A stretch of DNA of 64,000 nucleotides from Janthinobacterium sp. 1_2014MBL_MicDiv (GTDB lineage Bacteria > Pseudomonadota > Gammaproteobacteria > Burkholderiales > Burkholderiaceae_D), in NCBI RefSeq assembly GCF_001865675.1, contig NZ_CP011319.1, positions 4,898,001 to 4,962,000 on the forward strand, written 5' to 3'. The notes under the pieces are model-generated. The model worked only from the letters and a program-made list of their open reading frames with translations. It searched no databases and was not told where the DNA came from. A program made the position numbers and the translations under genes. Positions 1 to 7,706 of this stretch are shown piece by piece (the first letter of the stretch is position 1; each line of letters starts with the position of its first letter).

Positions 1-19
1 GGCGAATTTACCTGCCTGA
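1..19 (+). CDS. M: Last codons of the preceding phage gene, probably terminase small subunit (gpM)
   Basis: One frame starting at base 2 reads through five codons to a TGA at 17-19, ending in Asn-Leu-Pro-Ala. By P2 order the gene before L is M, the terminase endonuclease subunit. Too little is present to confirm this from sequence; the call rests on synteny. Confidence 0.3.
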
Positions 20-64
20 TGAACCCCGTCCACCGCCTCCCCTTTCACCTCCACCGCAGACACC

Positions 65-571
65 ATGTCCTTTATCGCCCTTCCTCCCCGCGCACCAGGT
101 GGCACCAGCACGCCGCCGGCACCCAGCCCCACACCCGGCATCGTGGAAAACGATGGCTGGTTTCCCGACATCCTGCTCACAGAAATGCGCGACGCCATGC
201 GCCTGGACGGCACTGTCACCGATGCGCGCCTGGTGCAAGCCGTGGTCGATGCCATTCTGCAGGTCAACCGCGAGCTGGCCGGCTGGCAAAGCGTGCATGC
301 GGCCGCCGGCATCGCCGCGCTGGCAAACGTACCCGCCAGCCGCATCAACCGCGAAAGCCGCTTGCTGGCGCAGTACCGGCGCGCCGTCTACAGCACGGCC
401 AAGGCCGACTTGATCGAGCGTTACCGCGATTACGACACCACGGCCTCGTCGGCCAGCGACAAGAAAAGCATGGAATGGCTGGACGAAGCGCCCGGCGCGC
501 AGCGTAGGAATGCGCAATGGGCCATCGCCGATATGGTCGGGCGCACGCACCTGACGGTGGAATTGATCTGA
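65..571 (+). CDS. L: Phage head completion protein gpL
   Basis: This 168-residue protein has the size of P2 gpL (about 169 residues) and sits directly before gpX, as in P2. Gp L closes the filled capsid and prepares it for tail attachment. The N-terminus has a low-complexity Pro/Thr/Ser stretch (residues 8-24), followed by a helical body. The stop overlaps the start of the next gene (ATGA at 568-571 region), which implies translational coupling. No strong Shine-Dalgarno precedes the ATG at 65. Family assignment is from overall sequence character and synteny. Confidence 0.85.
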   Translation: MSFIALPPRAPGGTSTPPAPSPTPGIVENDGWFPDILLTEMRDAMRLDGTVTDARLVQAVVDAILQVNRELAGWQSVHAAAGIAALANVPASRINRESRLLAQYRRAVYSTAKADLIERYRDYDTTASSASDKKSMEWLDEAPGAQRRNAQWAIADMVGRTHLTVELI

Positions 572-780
572 TGCAGGTGCGCACGCAGCAGCACGACACG
601 GTAGATGCGCTGGTGTGGCGCTACCTGGGCGACGGTGCCGGCTATGTCGAGCACACCCTGGAAATGAATCCCGCGCTGGCGCGCCACGGCGCCGTGCTGC
701 CGGCCGGCCTGCTCGTCACCTTGCCGGATCCTGCCGCCAGCGTGGCCGCCATGGCGGACATTGTGCAGCTATGGGACTGA
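571..780 (+). CDS. X: Phage tail protein gpX (LysM-like)
   Basis: This 69-residue protein matches P2 gpX in length (67 residues) and position. The layout is LysM-like: an early Asp-Ala-Leu-Val-Trp segment, a central Asn-Pro-containing loop and a final Leu-Pro-Ala-Gly-Leu/Val-Thr-Leu-Pro region. This is the pattern of the small tail X family (PF05489). It is a minor tail or baseplate component. Its ATG overlaps the stop codon of L. Confidence 0.85.
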   Translation: MQVRTQQHDTVDALVWRYLGDGAGYVEHTLEMNPALARHGAVLPAGLLVTLPDPAASVAAMADIVQLWD

Positions 781-825
781 CTTTTTTAACAACCTTCACT
801 TATCCTCATCATGGAGAAACAAGCT

Positions 826-1197
826 ATGTCCGCAGAATCGTTTGGTGGTTTCGCCGCCCTGGTCAAACTGTACGGCTTCAAGGCTGCGCTGGGCATGATC
901 GGCGCCGCCATGCTGTATATCGTGCTGCCGCCCTTGAACAGCGACGGCACCTTCAACAAGGGCGAATTCGTCGCCCGCCTGGCCTGCGCCGGCGTGTTCT
1001 CTTGCCTGCTGGGCGGCACCGTGTACCAACTGCTGTGCGCGCAGCTCCCCGCCATCGGCGCCATGGTCAACGCTTCCGCCATCGACCTGATCGTGGGCGC
1101 GCCCGGCTGGTGGGTTTCGCGCGCCGTGGCCCTGTGGTTCCAGCGCCGCAGCGACAAGGACATCGCCGAGCTGGTCAAAGACGCAAAGGAACACTGA
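826..1197 (+). CDS. Putative phage holin
   Basis: The protein has about 123 residues and three hydrophobic segments (roughly residues 10-32, 45-70 and 84-104), followed by a charged C-terminal tail. This is a typical small holin. I chose the ATG at 826 because a GGAG lies at 813-816, nine bases upstream; an in-frame ATG at 811 would overlap that ribosome site. The gene follows X and abuts the endolysin (stop and next ATG overlap at 1197), which is the position of the holin in P2-type lysis cassettes. It would time lysis by permeabilising the inner membrane. Confidence 0.75.
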   Translation: MSAESFGGFAALVKLYGFKAALGMIGAAMLYIVLPPLNSDGTFNKGEFVARLACAGVFSCLLGGTVYQLLCAQLPAIGAMVNASAIDLIVGAPGWWVSRAVALWFQRRSDKDIAELVKDAKEH

Positions 1198-1757
1198 TGG
1201 CCACCACCGACAACCCGCTGATCGCACGCGTCATCGACGCCATCCTGCGCGCCGAAGGCGGCTATGTAAACGACCAGCACGACAAGGGCGGCGAAACCAA
1301 TTACGGCATCACGGTGGCGGTGGCGCGCGCCAACGGTTACACGGGGCCGATGCGCGAGCTGCCTGTGGCCCTGGCGCGCGCCATCTACACGGCCCGCTAC
1401 ATCACGGAACCGAAGTTCGACCAGGTGCTGGTCCTGCATGCCGGCATCGGCGCCGAAGTGATCGACACGGGCGTGAACATGGGGCCGCACCGCGCAGCCG
1501 AGTTCCTGCAGCGCTGGCTGAACGGTTTTAACGACACGGGCGCCCGCTATCCGGCCCTGTTCGTCGACGGCCGCCTGGGCGCGCAGTCGCTGGGCGCCCT
1601 TGCATCCTTCCTGAAATGGCGCGGCCAGGACGGCGCCACCGTCCTGCTGCGCGCCCTGAACGGCCTGCAGGCGGCGCGCTACCTGGACATCACCGAAGCC
1701 AACACGACCCAGCGTCGTTTTCTGTTCGGCTGGATCAAGGAACGGGTGGCCATGTGA
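1197..1757 (+). CDS. Endolysin, GH108-family N-acetylmuramidase
   Basis: The 186-residue protein has the GH108 (ZliS-like) signature near the N-terminus: Glu20-Gly-Gly-Tyr-Val, then a Lys-Gly-Gly-Glu-Thr-Asn-Tyr-Gly-Ile-Thr stretch at residues 30-39. Glu20 is the expected catalytic acid. The C-terminal half matches the peptidoglycan-binding region usual in this family. It would cleave the glycan strands of peptidoglycan after the holin opens the membrane. No signal peptide is seen, consistent with holin-dependent release. It overlaps the holin gene by one base and the spanin gene by four. Confidence 0.88.
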   Translation: MATTDNPLIARVIDAILRAEGGYVNDQHDKGGETNYGITVAVARANGYTGPMRELPVALARAIYTARYITEPKFDQVLVLHAGIGAEVIDTGVNMGPHRAAEFLQRWLNGFNDTGARYPALFVDGRLGAQSLGALASFLKWRGQDGATVLLRALNGLQAARYLDITEANTTQRRFLFGWIKERVAM

Positions 1758-2266
1758 GCAAGACTACCTGGCGCCCACTGGCCGCTGTTCTCCTGTGCGG
1801 CGCCATCGCGGGCTGGACGGCGCAGGGCTGGCGCAAGGACGCTGCCATCGCCGCGCTGCAGCAGGCGGCGGCAACCCAGGCAGCCACCGCCGCCACCGCG
1901 CTGGCCCAGGCCACCGCCCGCGTGCTCGCCCTGGAGCGCGCCGCCGGCGCCGCCCTAATGCTGCGCGCCGACCACCTCACCCAGGAGCAAACCCATGCGA
2001 AAACTGAACGCGACCGTTTCAATATTGATGTGCGCAGCGGCGCTGTGCGCCTGTCAATCCCCGTCACCAGCGGCCAGTGCGCCGCAGCTTCAAATTCCGC
2101 CGCTGCCGCAGGCGATCAGCTGCAAGCGCGCGCCGAACTTGACCCAGCGACTGCGGCAGCTCTTGACGCCATTGCCGGCGACGGCGACGACGCCACCCGA
2201 CAACTGAACGCCTGCATTGACGCCTACAACCTAGTACGAGACACCTACCATGTACAAACCGAATAG
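1754..2266 (+). CDS. lysB: Inner-membrane spanin subunit (Rz/LysB-like)
   Basis: A GTG at 1754, inside the end of the endolysin gene, starts a 170-residue protein. It has one N-terminal membrane segment (about residues 8-26) followed by a long Ala/Gln-rich helical periplasmic region, the layout of Rz-type i-spanins. The Rz1 partner is encoded inside it in another frame (1995-2207). Together they would span the periplasm and fuse the two membranes in the last step of lysis. The GTG choice rests on the overlap with the endolysin and on placing the membrane segment at the N-terminus. Confidence 0.8.
   Translation: MSKTTWRPLAAVLLCGAIAGWTAQGWRKDAAIAALQQAAATQAATAATALAQATARVLALERAAGAALMLRADHLTQEQTHAKTERDRFNIDVRSGAVRLSIPVTSGQCAAASNSAAAAGDQLQARAELDPATAAALDAIAGDGDDATRQLNACIDAYNLVRDTYHVQTE
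1995..2207 (+). CDS. lysC: Outer-membrane spanin lipoprotein (Rz1/LysC-like), nested in lysB
   Basis: This 70-residue frame lies wholly inside the Rz-like gene, shifted +1. It opens with a basic start, a hydrophobic stretch and a lipobox-like Leu-Cys-Ala-Cys ending at Cys20, then a Pro/Ser-rich mature region. These are the hallmarks of Rz1 lipoproteins, which anchor in the outer membrane and bind Rz. The nested arrangement itself is diagnostic, since Rz1 is embedded in Rz in many tailed phages. Confidence 0.82.
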   Translation: MRKLNATVSILMCAAALCACQSPSPAASAPQLQIPPLPQAISCKRAPNLTQRLRQLLTPLPATATTPPDN

Positions 2267-2738
2267 CCTGCGCCAGCACCTGGCCGCCGCCATCCCCGGC
2301 CTGCAGCGCGACCCCGACCGCCTGCTGGTCTTCGCCGACGAGGGCAACGTGGTAGCGTCGGCCACCGCTTCCCTCTCCTTCGAATACCGCTTCAAGCTCA
2401 ACCTGATCGTCACCGACTACGCGGGCGACGCGGACGCCATCATGGTGGCACTGATCGCCTGGCTCAAAGTCCACCAGCTCGACCTGATGGCCAACGAGGA
2501 AACGCGCAAGCACGGCATCGCTTTTGAGGTCGATTTTAACAACCATGAAACGGTCGACATTTCCATCAAGCTGGACCTGACCGAGCGCGTGGCCGTCAAG
2601 GCCGGCGAGGCGGGCCGCCTGGACATCAAGCACCTGGCCGAGATACAGCACATGCCGTCCTACGCGGACGAGTTCTGGAAACTGTACGCCGGCGAGACGC
2701 TGCTGGCCGAATGGTGCACGCCCGAGGCGACTCCATGA
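2250..2738 (+). CDS. R: Phage tail completion protein gpR
   Basis: The protein has 162 residues (P2 gpR has 155) and the expected N-terminus: a Lys-Pro-x-Ser-Leu-Arg-x-x-Leu motif followed by a Pro-Gly-Leu segment with a following Pro-Asp/Arg-Leu. It begins within the last codons of the Rz-like gene and overlaps S at its end. GpR takes part in tail completion and head-tail joining in P2. Confidence 0.87.
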   Translation: MYKPNSLRQHLAAAIPGLQRDPDRLLVFADEGNVVASATASLSFEYRFKLNLIVTDYAGDADAIMVALIAWLKVHQLDLMANEETRKHGIAFEVDFNNHETVDISIKLDLTERVAVKAGEAGRLDIKHLAEIQHMPSYADEFWKLYAGETLLAEWCTPEATP

Positions 2739-3202
2739 GCGACGACCTGCATGTGCTGGAAGCCTGGGCCGGCGCCCTGCTGGCCAAGCTGCAGCCAGCC
2801 CAGCGTCGCGCCATCAATCACAAGGTGGCCATCGACCTGCGCCGAAGCCAGGCGCAGCGCATCAAGGCCCAGCAGGGACCGGACGGCGCGGCCTATCCGG
2901 CGCGCAAGCGACGCAAGGAATTCAAGGGGAAGAATGGGCGGATCAAGCGCCAGAAGGCGGCCATGTTCGCCAAGATTCGTACCGCCAAACACCTGAAAGT
3001 AAAGGCGACCGGCGATCAGATCGAGGTCGGCTTCTCCGGCTGGGTGGCGCGCGTGGCGCATGTGCATCAGTTTGGCCAGCAAGACCGCGTTACCAAGAAA
3101 GGACCCGTCTACAAGTACCAGGAGCGCCGGCTGCTGGGCTTGTGTGAATCGGATCGGACGTTGATACGTGAATCCTTGTTGCGTCACATGGAAAAAAACT
3201 AA
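2735..3202 (+). CDS. S: Phage tail completion protein gpS
   Basis: This 155-residue, Lys/Arg-rich protein matches P2 gpS (150 residues) in size and location. The C-terminal half has the family's aromatic/Gly region ending in a His-Gln-Phe-Gly motif near residue 112. The ATG at 2735 overlaps the R stop codon and is preferred over an in-frame upstream ATG at 2711 that would lie inside R. After S the phage gene order is interrupted by AT-rich DNA. Confidence 0.87.
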   Translation: MSDDLHVLEAWAGALLAKLQPAQRRAINHKVAIDLRRSQAQRIKAQQGPDGAAYPARKRRKEFKGKNGRIKRQKAAMFAKIRTAKHLKVKATGDQIEVGFSGWVARVAHVHQFGQQDRVTKKGPVYKYQERRLLGLCESDRTLIRESLLRHMEKN

Positions 3203-3514
3203 GATGTTTTAATGCAAACTTCAACTGACATTGGTTATCAAATGAGTTAGAGTCACATGATACTGACCGCAGGCCTTTTGTGTTGATAAGCTCAGGTACG
3301 TTGACATTTACGTAGAAATCCTGCAAACATAAACAGGCGAGAGGGTGCCACTATTAAACGATCACCTAATGCCTAGAGATCTGAGACCTCCCGAAATTGA
3401 TGCCGCTCGACTCTTCCAGCGCAATAGTCCATTCGCGCCCATCGGTATGATGCAGCATAAGCCGTGCGATAGTCAAAAAATGATTCATATATACCAATAT
3501 TCAGGAGATAGGTC
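3203..3514 (+). other. AT-rich intergenic region upstream of the inserted gene pair
   Basis: This 312-bp gap has no convincing gene. Base composition drops sharply from the GC-rich phage genes on the left, marking the edge of the foreign insert. A TTGACA hexamer at 3301-3306 could be a -35 element, but no good -10 sits at the right spacing. The region ends in a strong Shine-Dalgarno (AGGAGA, 3503-3508) six bases before the ATG at 3515. I expect an own promoter for the pair here, not proven. Confidence 0.5.
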
Positions 3515-4312
3515 ATGTCGGAAGAGAACAAAGACGGTGTAGAGAACAGCATCAAGAAGTGGATCAAAGAGACAGGCTTCCCCTTAGAAATGCAGGCGGC
3601 GAACGTCTTTAACGAACTCGGTTACGATGTTCGGCAGTCATACGTAGTTAAAGATATCCAAGAAAACAAGCCGAGAGAAATTGACATATTGGCGACCTAT
3701 CCGTTTGAATTGGACAGAGGTATCACAAGGATATTTTGCATCTTGGAGTGCAAATCATCTAAGCACCCATGGCTTGTTTTTGATGGCGAAAATACGCTAT
3801 CAAGTTACAACATGCTCCACTCGTTTGCCATCATGTCACCTGACGCTTTGTCGGAGATTGGAGACGTTATTCTTAATGACAAAAGCCGTAAGTCATGGGA
3901 GATTTTTCAACACTCGTCAAAGTGCGGCTATGCACTTCGTCAGCCATTCTCTGACAAAGATACGGGCTACACGGCTGCAATGAACGTCCTAAAGGCATGC
4001 TGCAATGTGATTGAGCCTACACAAAAATACAGTCTTCCGCAAATCAATGTCGCGTTTCCTATCCTTGTTGTAGATAAGCCTATTTTTGAGTGTGCTTACG
4101 TGGAAGGAGAACTTACAGTCAAACAAGTCCCTCATAGCAAATTCCTTTTTTCATCCTACATTCCCAATTTTGCGATATCGCGCATAAACATTGTTCACAT
4201 AGATCATCTAGATAGCTTCGCAAAGCACTACATAAACGTTGCTACAAAGCTGCGTGAAATACTGGAACCGATTGAGCAAAAGGCTATGGACAAGATAAAA
4301 GGTCAATCATGA
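3515..4312 (+). CDS. Putative PD-(D/E)XK nuclease-fold protein in phage cargo locus
   Basis: The protein has 265 residues and no family I can name. Its N-terminal third has the order of a restriction-endonuclease fold: a helix with Glu25 (in a Leu-Glu-Met-Gln-Ala-Ala-Asn-Val-Phe motif), then Arg-Glu-Ile-Asp57, then a strand with Glu78-Cys-Lys80. That gives E...D...ExK in PD-(D/E)XK spacing. The remaining 180 residues are unassigned. DNA cleavage is inferred from the motif. The gene is AT-rich against its neighbours and lies between S and V, where P2 has the cargo gene orf30. It overlaps the next gene by four bases, so the two probably act together, perhaps in phage exclusion. Confidence 0.7.
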   Translation: MSEENKDGVENSIKKWIKETGFPLEMQAANVFNELGYDVRQSYVVKDIQENKPREIDILATYPFELDRGITRIFCILECKSSKHPWLVFDGENTLSSYNMLHSFAIMSPDALSEIGDVILNDKSRKSWEIFQHSSKCGYALRQPFSDKDTGYTAAMNVLKACCNVIEPTQKYSLPQINVAFPILVVDKPIFECAYVEGELTVKQVPHSKFLFSSYIPNFAISRINIVHIDHLDSFAKHYINVATKLREILEPIEQKAMDKIKGQS

Positions 4313-5058
4313 CCTATCGTATATTTTGCTTTGTTAAGTTTTTTGAGACAGAAGAGTGGGCAGACGATTTCATGCAAGGAAACTTGTATTGCAATACTTT
4401 GCAATATTTTCGTGATAGAGAACAAACGGAAGACTTCAGGGGTGACCCGTTTGAGGGTACGGTTAGTTTGATACAACCCGGGCAAGCAATCATAAAATTT
4501 TCATTCAACAGTGAAACAATTAATGACCTTACTATTGACCCAAAGGATCTAGTCGGGCCTGTCATCATTCATTCCACAGATACCTTAGAACATAACGTTT
4601 TTTGTCTTTACGCCATCTACATTGATGACGACTTTGAGGAGTTTTCAGACGATGAACTATCGGACGAAGAACTAGAGAATCGTATCATTTCGGTTAGCGA
4701 AAAGTTGAAGCTGCATGAGGACTGTTTCGGAATGGGACAGCATGTAGTATTGATTTACGCTGTTGAACCGTTCATAGAAGCCCTCAAGAAATACGAAAAA
4801 GAAAAAGATATGCGACTACGGCGTGCGCTTGTCAAATACTATGACGAAATGACCTATCACGGTGACTTCAAGGAAGCGGAAGCGATTTTTCATAAGCCCC
4901 ATAAATACTCACATCAAAAGGAGTATCGCCTTGCTTTCCGCTCGCCCGACAAAGCAGCTTTTACTATAAGCATTGGAAGCATGGAAGCGTATGCGAAGAA
5001 GATGACGGCTGACGATATTAGAACTTTATCTTTCAGAGTTGAGCCGAAAGGCCACTAA
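4309..5058 (+). CDS. Unknown protein coupled to the nuclease-like gene
   Basis: This 249-residue acidic protein is translationally coupled to the upstream nuclease-like gene (ATGA at 4309-4312). I do not recognise its family with confidence. The N-terminus has a pattern met in uncharacterised proteins of accessory loci: Phe-Phe-Glu-Thr-Glu-Glu-Trp-Ala-Asp, then Gly-Asn-Leu-Tyr-Cys-Asn-Thr-Leu-x-Tyr-Phe-Arg. A very acidic stretch (about residues 104-122, many Asp/Glu) follows. Near residues 200-212 a His-Gln-Lys-Glu-Tyr-Arg segment could be catalytic or structural. No membrane segment or signal peptide is seen. AT-rich codon use marks it as part of the same insert. It could be a toxin, sensor or immunity partner. 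Confidence 0.65.
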   Translation: MTYRIFCFVKFFETEEWADDFMQGNLYCNTLQYFRDREQTEDFRGDPFEGTVSLIQPGQAIIKFSFNSETINDLTIDPKDLVGPVIIHSTDTLEHNVFCLYAIYIDDDFEEFSDDELSDEELENRIISVSEKLKLHEDCFGMGQHVVLIYAVEPFIEALKKYEKEKDMRLRRALVKYYDEMTYHGDFKEAEAIFHKPHKYSHQKEYRLAFRSPDKAAFTISIGSMEAYAKKMTADDIRTLSFRVEPKGH

Positions 5059-5181
5059 TAGACTACGCTAGAATCTTGGGCATGACGGCGTCTGCTGCGC
5101 GCCGCACTGCCATAGTCACTAAGCCGCATATCAACCCGCCCCCGCGTGCATCTGCACGCGGACTTCGGCAACATGCATTGC

Positions 5182-5844
5182 ATGAACGCCGACCTGTCCG
5201 ACCTCTCCCGCTTGCTGCAAAACCTAATCCGCCTGGGCACCATCGCCAAGGTCAAAGGGGCCAAGGCGCGCGTGCGGCTCGGGCCGACACTCACCACCGA
5301 ATGGCTGAAATGGGCCACCCGGCGCGCCGGCAGCACCCGTACCTGGTCGGCGCCCACGGTCGGCGAACAGGTGATCGTCTTTTCCCCCGGCGGAGACCTG
5401 ACGCGCGGCATCATCCTGCCCGCGCTGTACTCGCAGGCGTTTGACGCGCCAGAAACCAGCGACAGCATCCACGCCACGCACTACCCCGACGGCGCCGTGG
5501 TGCAGTACGACCATGCGGCCCACGCCCTGACGGCCACGCTCCCCGGCGGCACGGCCACCATCACGGCCGACAAGGTCACATCGAACGCGCCCAGCACCAT
5601 TTGCACGGGCGACCTGACCGTCATGAAAAACCTGATCGTCATGCAATCGGCGACCGTAGAAGGCGCCACCACCCTGAACGGTGGCGTCAACGCCAAGGCC
5701 GGCGCCGCTGGCGGCGTGGCCATGGCCGTGCAAGGCACGGTCAAAGCTACCGACGACGTGCTGGCCGGCGCCATCAGCCTGGCCAAGCATACGCACGGCG
5801 GCGTCAGGGCCGGCGGCGACCAGTCGGGCGGGCCGCAATCATGA
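5182..5844 (+). CDS. V: Baseplate spike protein gpV
   Basis: The protein has about 220 residues (P2 gpV has 211). The N-terminal OB-type region includes a Trp-Leu-x-Trp-x-Thr-x-Arg-Ala-Gly segment and a Pro-x-Val-Gly-Glu-Gln-Val motif, both near-identical in P2 gpV. The C-terminal part is a repetitive beta region rich in Thr/Val/Gly ending in a His-Thr-His motif, which in P2 coordinates iron at the needle tip. I prefer the ATG at 5182 because the homology starts there; an ATG at 5146 is also in frame. The gene overlaps W. Confidence 0.9.
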   Translation: MNADLSDLSRLLQNLIRLGTIAKVKGAKARVRLGPTLTTEWLKWATRRAGSTRTWSAPTVGEQVIVFSPGGDLTRGIILPALYSQAFDAPETSDSIHATHYPDGAVVQYDHAAHALTATLPGGTATITADKVTSNAPSTICTGDLTVMKNLIVMQSATVEGATTLNGGVNAKAGAAGGVAMAVQGTVKATDDVLAGAISLAKHTHGGVRAGGDQSGGPQS

Positions 5845-6185
5845 TGGGCATGCACGCCGCCACCGGGCACAGCCTGACGGGCCTGGGCCACCTGCGCCAG
5901 TCCGTGACCGACATTTTGACCACGCCGATGGGTTCGCGCATCCGGCGCCGCCGCTATGGTTCCGAAGTGCCCGAGCTGATCGACCAGCCCCTGAACAGCG
6001 CGACGCAGTTGCGCATCTACGCCGCTACCGCCTTCGCCCTGCGCCGCTGGGAGCCGCGTTTGCAGCTTGCCAGCGTGCAGCTCACACGCGACACGGACGG
6101 CGCCATCGCGCTGCTGCTCGATGGCACTGCCAATGGCCAGGGCATTACCCTGTCCGTGCCGGTCAAGCAAGGGGGCGCCGTATGA
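5841..6185 (+). CDS. W: Baseplate wedge protein gpW
   Basis: The 114-residue protein matches P2 gpW (115 residues) in length and position. It has the gp25-like fold signature: an N-terminal helix with a Ser-Val/Ile-x-Asp-Ile-Leu-Thr-Thr-Pro-x-Gly-Ser-Arg motif and a following Arg-Arg-Tyr-Gly-Ser segment. It builds the baseplate wedge together with J and I. Both ends overlap neighbouring genes by four bases. Confidence 0.92.
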   Translation: MMGMHAATGHSLTGLGHLRQSVTDILTTPMGSRIRRRRYGSEVPELIDQPLNSATQLRIYAATAFALRRWEPRLQLASVQLTRDTDGAIALLLDGTANGQGITLSVPVKQGGAV

Positions 6186-7093
6186 GCACGCCTATCGACC
6201 TGACCCAATTGCCGGCGCCTAGCGTGGTGGAAGTGCTGGACTTCGAAGCCATCCTCGCCAGCCGTAAAGCGCATCTGGTCAGCCTGCTGCCGGAAGCCGA
6301 GCGCGCCGCCGTCACGGCCCTGCTGGAGTTGGAATCGGAACCGGCCACCAAGCTGCTGGAAGAGAACAGCTATCAGGAAACCATCTTGCGCAACCGCGTC
6401 AACGAGGCCGGCAAGGCCGTCATGCTGGCGTTTGCCCTGGATGGCGATTTGGACCAGCTGGGCGCCAACGTCAACGTGGCGCGCCTGACCATTACGCCGG
6501 CCAATCCCAACGCCCTGCCGCCCGTGGCCGCCGTCATGGAAGATAACGACGCCTACCGCCTGCGCATCCAAGAAGCGCCGGACGGCCTGTCCGTGGCCGG
6601 CCCGAAAGCGTCCTATGAATTCCATGCGAGAAGTAGTGACGGCCAAGTCAAGGACGCGAGCGCCACCAGCCCCGCGCCGGCCAGCGTCACCGTCACGGTG
6701 TTGGCCAACAACGCCACCGGCATCGCCGACGCCGAACTCTTAGGGACCGTGGCGCGCGCGCTCAACGCCGAGGAAGTGCGCCCCCTGGGCGACCGCCTGA
6801 CGGTACAAGCCGCCCAGGTCATCGACTACCAGATCGAGGCCACCTTGTTTATCGGCGTCGGCCCGGAAGTGCCGATTCTGCTGGACGCCGCGCGCGCCAA
6901 CGCCGTGCGCGTGTCGCAGCCGCGCCGCCCGCTGGGGCACAGCATCTACCGTTCCGCCTGCAGCGCCGCCGTCCACGTCGAAGGCGTGCGCAAGGTCGTA
7001 TTGACCAGCCCGGCGGCGGACATCGAACTGGACGCTACCCAGGCCGCGAGCTGTACCGGCATCAATCTCAACGTGGTGGTGCTCGATGAATAA
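6182..7093 (+). CDS. J: Baseplate assembly protein gpJ
   Basis: The 303-residue protein is the size of P2 gpJ (302). It shows the family's N-terminal Leu-x-x-Leu-Pro-Ala-Pro motif, a Glu-x-x-Thr-Lys-Leu-Leu-Glu-x-x-Ser-Tyr-Gln-Glu segment near residue 55-65, and the central Ala-x-Tyr-x-Arg/Ala-Gly region typical of baseplate J proteins. It lies between W and I with overlapping ends. Confidence 0.92.
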   Translation: MSTPIDLTQLPAPSVVEVLDFEAILASRKAHLVSLLPEAERAAVTALLELESEPATKLLEENSYQETILRNRVNEAGKAVMLAFALDGDLDQLGANVNVARLTITPANPNALPPVAAVMEDNDAYRLRIQEAPDGLSVAGPKASYEFHARSSDGQVKDASATSPAPASVTVTVLANNATGIADAELLGTVARALNAEEVRPLGDRLTVQAAQVIDYQIEATLFIGVGPEVPILLDAARANAVRVSQPRRPLGHSIYRSACSAAVHVEGVRKVVLTSPAADIELDATQAASCTGINLNVVVLDE

Positions 7094-7706
7094 GATCGTG
7101 CCGACCCTGCCGCCGAACACCACGGCGCTGGAGCGCGCCATTGCCGTGGTCTGCGCCGAGCTGGTCAACGTGCCCGTGCCGCTGCGCGCCCTGTGGAACG
7201 CCGACCGCTGTCCTGTCAATCTGCTGCCGTTTCTGGCCTGGGCGTGTTCCGTCGACCGCTGGGACGATGCATGGCCCGAGTCGGTGAAGCGCGGCACCAT
7301 CAAGGCGTCCTATTTCATCCACAAGCACAAGGGCACGATTGCCGCCGTGCGCCGCGTGGTGGAGTCGCTGGGCTATTTAATCCGCATCACCGAATGGTGG
7401 CAGACCACGCCACCCGGCACGCCCGGCACCTTTCGCCTCGACGTCGGCGTGCTCGATACCGGCATCACCGACGCCATGTTTCAGGAAATGGAGCGCCTGA
7501 TTGCCGACGCCAAGCCCGTCAGCCGGCATTTGACGGGACTGGCGCTGTATCTGGAAACCCGTGGCCAGGTGCAGATCGGCCTGGCCACCTACCACGGCGA
7601 TGCGATGACGGTGTATCCGTGGATCGCCGAAGAAATCGAAGTGCGCGGCACGCTAGTACAGGGCGGCGCACCCCATACCATTGACACCATGACCATCTAT
7701 CCATGA
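7086..7706 (+). CDS. I: Phage tail protein gpI
   Basis: The protein has 206 residues, somewhat longer than P2 gpI (176). The N-terminus has the Leu-Pro-Pro-Asn-x-Thr-Ala-Leu-Glu motif, followed by a Leu-Pro-Phe-Leu-Ala-Trp-Ala-x-Ser-Val-Asp-x-Trp motif at about residues 45-58, both characteristic of the family. It is a baseplate component next to the tail fibre gene, which it overlaps. Confidence 0.91.
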   Translation: MNKIVPTLPPNTTALERAIAVVCAELVNVPVPLRALWNADRCPVNLLPFLAWACSVDRWDDAWPESVKRGTIKASYFIHKHKGTIAAVRRVVESLGYLIRITEWWQTTPPGTPGTFRLDVGVLDTGITDAMFQEMERLIADAKPVSRHLTGLALYLETRGQVQIGLATYHGDAMTVYPWIAEEIEVRGTLVQGGAPHTIDTMTIYP

